From Burkholderiales bacterium (GTDB taxonomy: Bacteria; Pseudomonadota; Gammaproteobacteria; Burkholderiales; SG8-39): a stretch of DNA of 5,527 nucleotides. The position numbers were made by a program, and so were the translations under genes. Positions 4,002-5,527 of this stretch are shown here, piece after piece (position 1 is the first letter of the stretch; each line of letters starts with the position of its first letter). The stretch spans positions 1 through 5,527 of the forward strand of contig JAENXP010000212.1 of NCBI GenBank assembly GCA_016649475.1. Reading direction: 5' to 3'. Under the pieces are notes generated by a model, which was given only the letters and a program-made list of their open reading frames with translations, did no database searches and had not been told where the DNA came from.

Positions 4002-5527
4002 TTGAACTCCCACGCCAGATTGACCCCGGCCGGATGGATGAACACGCGCGGAGCGCCTTTCTCAGGCGCGCGGGAGGACTCCCAGAAGACCTTGCCGATC
4101 GCGTAGCCGAGCACGCTGCCGGCCACGGTGTCGGACAGCCAGTGCTGGCGGCTGCCTATGCGGGCCAGGTTGGTGATCGCCGCGACGCCGTAGAGCCAGG
4201 GTGCGTCGTATTCCTCGGCGAACGGGGTTGCGACGGCCCACGCCATGATCGTATGCCCGGAGGGCAGGGAATCGTAGCCGGACTCCGCAGAAAATGGCTT
4301 GAACTCGTGGTTTCCCAGCCCTTCTTCCGGGCGTGCGCGACCGAACGCATATTTCAGGCCGGTCGCAACCAGCAATGCGGTGCCACCGGCTTCCAGCGCG
4401 GCGTAGCCGGTGCGCGAACGCCGAGGATCGCTGCCATCGAGGGCCGCCACTCCGGCCCCAGCGAGTGCCAGCCACGGCACCGCGTTGCCGACGTCGTTGA
4501 TGCCTTTCACCCAGGAGCTCTCGGCATGATCCTTGGTGAACTGGTCGGCGCGCTTGTCGAAGGCGCTGCTCGCCAACACCAGGCCGGTGCCGAATACGCC
4601 CATGCGCAGCCAATCTATATCGGCTGCGGTGCGCCCCGCACCGACGAAGTCGCGCTTGATCCGCCCGAAGGTGCCGGGTTCGGGCAGCAGCACGTCGGCC
4701 AGACTACGCTCATCCGCCTTGGTATCTACATCACTCAATAGCGCGAGCGGATCTGCTTCGCGCGCCGACGGATCGAGGTAATCGACCGCGACCGCATCCG
4801 CGAGCTGGGCGGCGCTGATCTCGCCATCGAAATAGCGCTGCAGCCGTTTCAGATCGGCGAAGTCGTAGGTCACGACCGGGTCGGTGCCGCGCGAAAACGC
4901 AATGCGGATTTCGCGCATGTCCAGCGGCCCCAGATGCAGCGCCGTGCGCGCAGCGCGCCCTACCGCGCGGCTGGCGGGACGCAGGCTGTCGTTGGCGAGC
5001 GTGAGCGTCAACCGATGGGTGGCATCGTAGGCGACGCCGATGTTGCGAAATTCCTGCTGGTATAGGGCCTCGATGAGGCGCTGCTCGTAGCCTTGGGCGT
5101 TGGTGGTCCATTGACTGGTCTCGGGCTGCGCGACGACGCGCGTATAGGGCTCGGGCCCCTTGGGTGGCGGATTCCAGCTTTCTCGCCGGTCCTCCGGAAT
5201 CGAGTCTTCGTTTCGCGGCGGCGCCGACTTGACCTGCAGGGTGCGCTCGTCGCGCGCACGCGTGAGGTCGTACAACGGTACGACGCGGACAAGCTTGGCG
5301 CCGCCGTCGCGCGTGAGCGGCTTCCATACGGCGCTGGCATTGCCGTTGCTCGACTTGGTGAGGAAGGCGTCGAAGGGAACAGTCAGATAAACGCCCTTAT
5401 CGAAACTGCCTTCGCCGAATTCGGCTGCCGAAACATTGGTCTTGGTGAAAAACGCACCGAATTTGACGCCGTTGTCGAACACCCGAGAAAAGTCGAAAGT
5501 CGCGCCGGTGTCCCCGGCGAGATAACG
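3998..5527 (-). CDS. YjbH-like exopolysaccharide protein fused to PAP2 phosphatase (5' end outside window)
   Basis: The frame is open through the window edge; 509 residues are visible and the N-terminus is missing. Residues 1-90 match the YjbH family: RYLAGDTGATFDFSRVFDNG, GAFFTKTNVSAAEFGEGSFD, a KPLTRDGG turn and LYDLT. YjbH proteins are outer-membrane lipoproteins of exopolysaccharide loci (yjbEFGH in E. coli). A Pro-rich linker (about 95-135) leads to a second YjbH-like region (about 146-250). Residues 300-485 form a PAP2 phosphatase domain with all three motifs intact: K392 x6 R399-P400, P422-S-G-H425, and R456 x5 H462 x3 D466 (nucleophile His462). Hydrophobic segments surround them. PAP2 enzymes cleave phosphate from lipids such as undecaprenyl pyrophosphate or phosphatidate. 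The GTG at 5480-5482 is internal, not a start. The last residues (GVNLAWEFN) resemble a terminal outer-membrane beta-strand. The frame is continuous, so this is a genuine fusion here. Confidence 0.88.
   Translation of the reverse strand, partial: RYLAGDTGATFDFSRVFDNGVKFGAFFTKTNVSAAEFGEGSFDKGVYLTVPFDAFLTKSSNGNASAVWKPLTRDGGAKLVRVVPLYDLTRARDERTLQVKSAPPRNEDSIPEDRRESWNPPPKGPEPYTRVVAQPETSQWTTNAQGYEQRLIEALYQQEFRNIGVAYDATHRLTLTLANDSLRPASRAVGRAARTALHLGPLDMREIRIAFSRGTDPVVTYDFADLKRLQRYFDGEISAAQLADAVAVDYLDPSAREADPLALLSDVDTKADERSLADVLLPEPGTFGRIKRDFVGAGRTAADIDWLRMGVFGTGLVLASSAFDKRADQFTKDHAESSWVKGINDVGNAVPWLALAGAGVAALDGSDPRRSRTGYAALEAGGTALLVATGLKYAFGRARPEEGLGNHEFKPFSAESGYDSLPSGHTIMAWAVATPFAEEYDAPWLYGVAAITNLARIGSRQHWLSDTVAGSVLGYAIGKVFWESSRAPEKGAPRVFIHPAGVNLAWEFN

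Noticed and set aside
4034..4741. Plus-strand open frame of 235 codons
   Set aside because: It is antisense to the PAP2 domain, whose three catalytic motifs are intact; no independent domain is visible.
5480..5482. GTG as the start of the YjbH-PAP2 gene
   Set aside because: Fifteen further in-frame codons up to the window edge encode YjbH-like sequence (RYLAGD...DFSR), so the gene begins outside the window.

Overview
The window is GC-rich, densely coded DNA from a Gram-negative bacterium, most probably a beta- or gammaproteobacterium. The evidence is a class I-type polyhydroxyalkanoate (PHA) synthase, a DgkA-family lipid kinase, a YjbH-type outer-membrane exopolysaccharide protein, several Sec signal peptides, and REP-type palindromes closely resembling those common in Pseudomonas. 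I cannot name the genus. The window looks chromosomal: I see no transposase, integrase, phage gene, tRNA, rRNA or CRISPR array.

Layout. Five of the six genes are on the minus strand. Reading in the direction of transcription: positions 5527-3998 hold the C-terminal 509 residues of a protein that joins a YjbH-like region to a PAP2 lipid phosphatase. Its stop codon overlaps the TTG start of an exported MORN-repeat protein (4001-3273). A secreted FecR-domain protein (2317-3108, plus strand) converges on the MORN gene. It is divergent from an exported START/SRPBCC-fold protein (2188-1532, minus). That gene is followed by a diacylglycerol/undecaprenol kinase family protein (1379-999) and by the N-terminal 264 residues of PHA synthase PhaC (794-1), which runs off the window. 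phaC has a recognisable sigma70-type promoter and a GTG start.

Non-coding DNA. All gaps are under 210 bases. The gap at 1380-1531 holds a cluster of three REP-like units, two of them forming an inverted pair (REPIN-like). The gap at 3109-3272 holds a further REP with an apparently eroded partner arm. The gap at 795-998 holds two inverted repeats and the phaC promoter. The divergent gap at 2189-2316 holds a candidate promoter for the START-like gene and a strong ribosome binding site for the FecR gene.

How the genes may work together. YjbH-PAP2 plus MORN is the clearest operon, and its likely theme is cell-envelope polysaccharide. YjbH proteins belong to exopolysaccharide loci, and PAP2 enzymes remove phosphate from lipid carriers such as undecaprenyl pyrophosphate. 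The kinase adds phosphate to a membrane lipid, and the START-like protein has a lipid-binding type of fold. Several genes are therefore lipid or envelope related, but apart from the coupled pair they need not act together. The most unusual item is the YjbH-PAP2 fusion.
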